Origin: an uncultured Peptococcaceae bacterium
GTDB lineage: Bacteria > Bacillota > Dehalobacteriia > UBA4068
DNA: 6,933 nucleotides
Assembly: GCA_947307285.1 (NCBI GenBank)
Contig: CAMZIS010000067.1
Coordinates: forward strand, 1 to 6,933
Reading direction: 5' to 3'
The translations under genes were made by a program, and so were the position numbers. This document shows positions 6,570-6,933 of this stretch, piece after piece. The notes below the pieces were generated by a model, which made no database searches, was not told where the DNA came from, and saw only the letters and a list, made by a program, of their open reading frames with translations. Position 1 is the stretch's first letter; each line of letters opens with the position of its first letter.

Positions 6570-6933
6570 TCAGGAACGCGCCAGGTACTCGCGGGCCTTG
6601 CGGTTGGCCTCAAAGGCAAGCTCCTCCTCGTCCAGACCGACCAGACGGCCCTGCTTCACGGTAACGGCGCCGTTTATTATCGTATAGTCCACCGGACCCT
6701 TCAGGCCCACCGTGGCCAGGACGGACTTGGGATCGGCACAGGCGGCGGTCAGCTCGAGCCGGCGGGAATCCACCAGGAAGAGGTCGGCGCATTTGCCGAT
6801 GGCGATGCTCCCTATATCATCCCGTCCCAGCAGGGACGCGCTGCCCCGGGTAGCCATCTTCAGCAGGTCATAGCCGGAAGGCGCCTTATCGTGCCAGGTC
6901 AGGCGGTGCAGCAGGTAGGCGCAGCGCAGCTCT
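6570..6933 (-). CDS. Amidohydrolase, C-terminal part (8-oxoguanine deaminase/AtzB-like)
   Basis: The last 120 codons of a gene whose start lies beyond the right edge are present; the reading frame is open to the end of the window. The visible part is the end of the metal-dependent barrel plus the closing small beta domain of the amidohydrolase superfamily. It includes LLHRLTWHDKAPSGYDLL, then MATRGSASLLGRDDIGSIAI with the typical GRDDIGSIAIGKCADLFLVD turn, then GPVDYTIINGAVTVKQGRLV and a charged C-terminal helix. This pattern, especially the tail reading VD-x-x-I-x-NG, most resembles 8-oxoguanine deaminases and AtzB-type aminohydrolases, which hydrolyse amino groups from purines, pyrimidines or s-triazines. 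The catalytic metal ligands lie in the missing part, so the substrate is not settled; other members of the ATZ/TRZ group remain possible. The AEC transporter gene follows 18 nt downstream. Confidence 0.85.
   Translation of the reverse strand, partial: ELRCAYLLHRLTWHDKAPSGYDLLKMATRGSASLLGRDDIGSIAIGKCADLFLVDSRRLELTAACADPKSVLATVGLKGPVDYTIINGAVTVKQGRLVGLDEEELAFEANRKAREYLARS

Overview
This looks like ordinary chromosomal DNA from a moderately GC-rich member of the Firmicutes, probably a strict anaerobe in Clostridia or Negativicutes. The evidence is strong GGAGGA-type ribosome binding sites, textbook sigma-A promoters, hairpin-plus-T terminators, and the gene families present (WYL regulator, M32 carboxypeptidase, a Tet(M)-like GTPase, an AEC carrier). 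The lineage is inferred from these traits; there is no rRNA or marker gene to fix it. No mobile element, CRISPR array, tRNA or rRNA was seen.

Layout, left to right. (1) Minus strand, 1-730: a CvpA-family membrane protein followed after a 34-nt gap by the first 42 codons of an unrecognised membrane protein that runs off the left edge. (2) 731-921: a divergent intergenic region with one promoter facing each way and possible operator repeats. (3) Plus strand, 922-1908: a WYL-domain transcriptional regulator of the YafY/DeoR-like type. (4) 1912-1936: a perfect 11-bp-arm palindrome between convergent genes. (5) Minus strand, 1943-3442: an M32 metallocarboxypeptidase. (6) 3443-3599: a second divergent intergenic region, with a good minus-strand promoter and a possible attenuator-like leader for the next gene. 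(7) Plus strand, 3600-5552: a 650-aa translational GTPase related to the ribosomal protection proteins Tet(M)/Tet(O), but with a histidine-rich loop where Tet(M) has its drug-displacing tip. (8) 5565-5600: a strong bidirectional terminator. (9) Minus strand, 5610-6933: an operon of an amidohydrolase (C-terminal part only, like 8-oxoguanine deaminase/AtzB) and an AEC-family transporter 18 nt downstream.

Functionally these are mostly separate units: envelope protein plus regulator, peptide turnover, ribosome-associated GTPase, and a probable uptake/deamination pair for a purine or related heterocycle. I do not see a clear new multigene system. The points most worth checking are the unusual loop and the upstream leader of the Tet(M)-like GTPase, the transporter-deaminase pairing, and the palindrome at 1912-1936.
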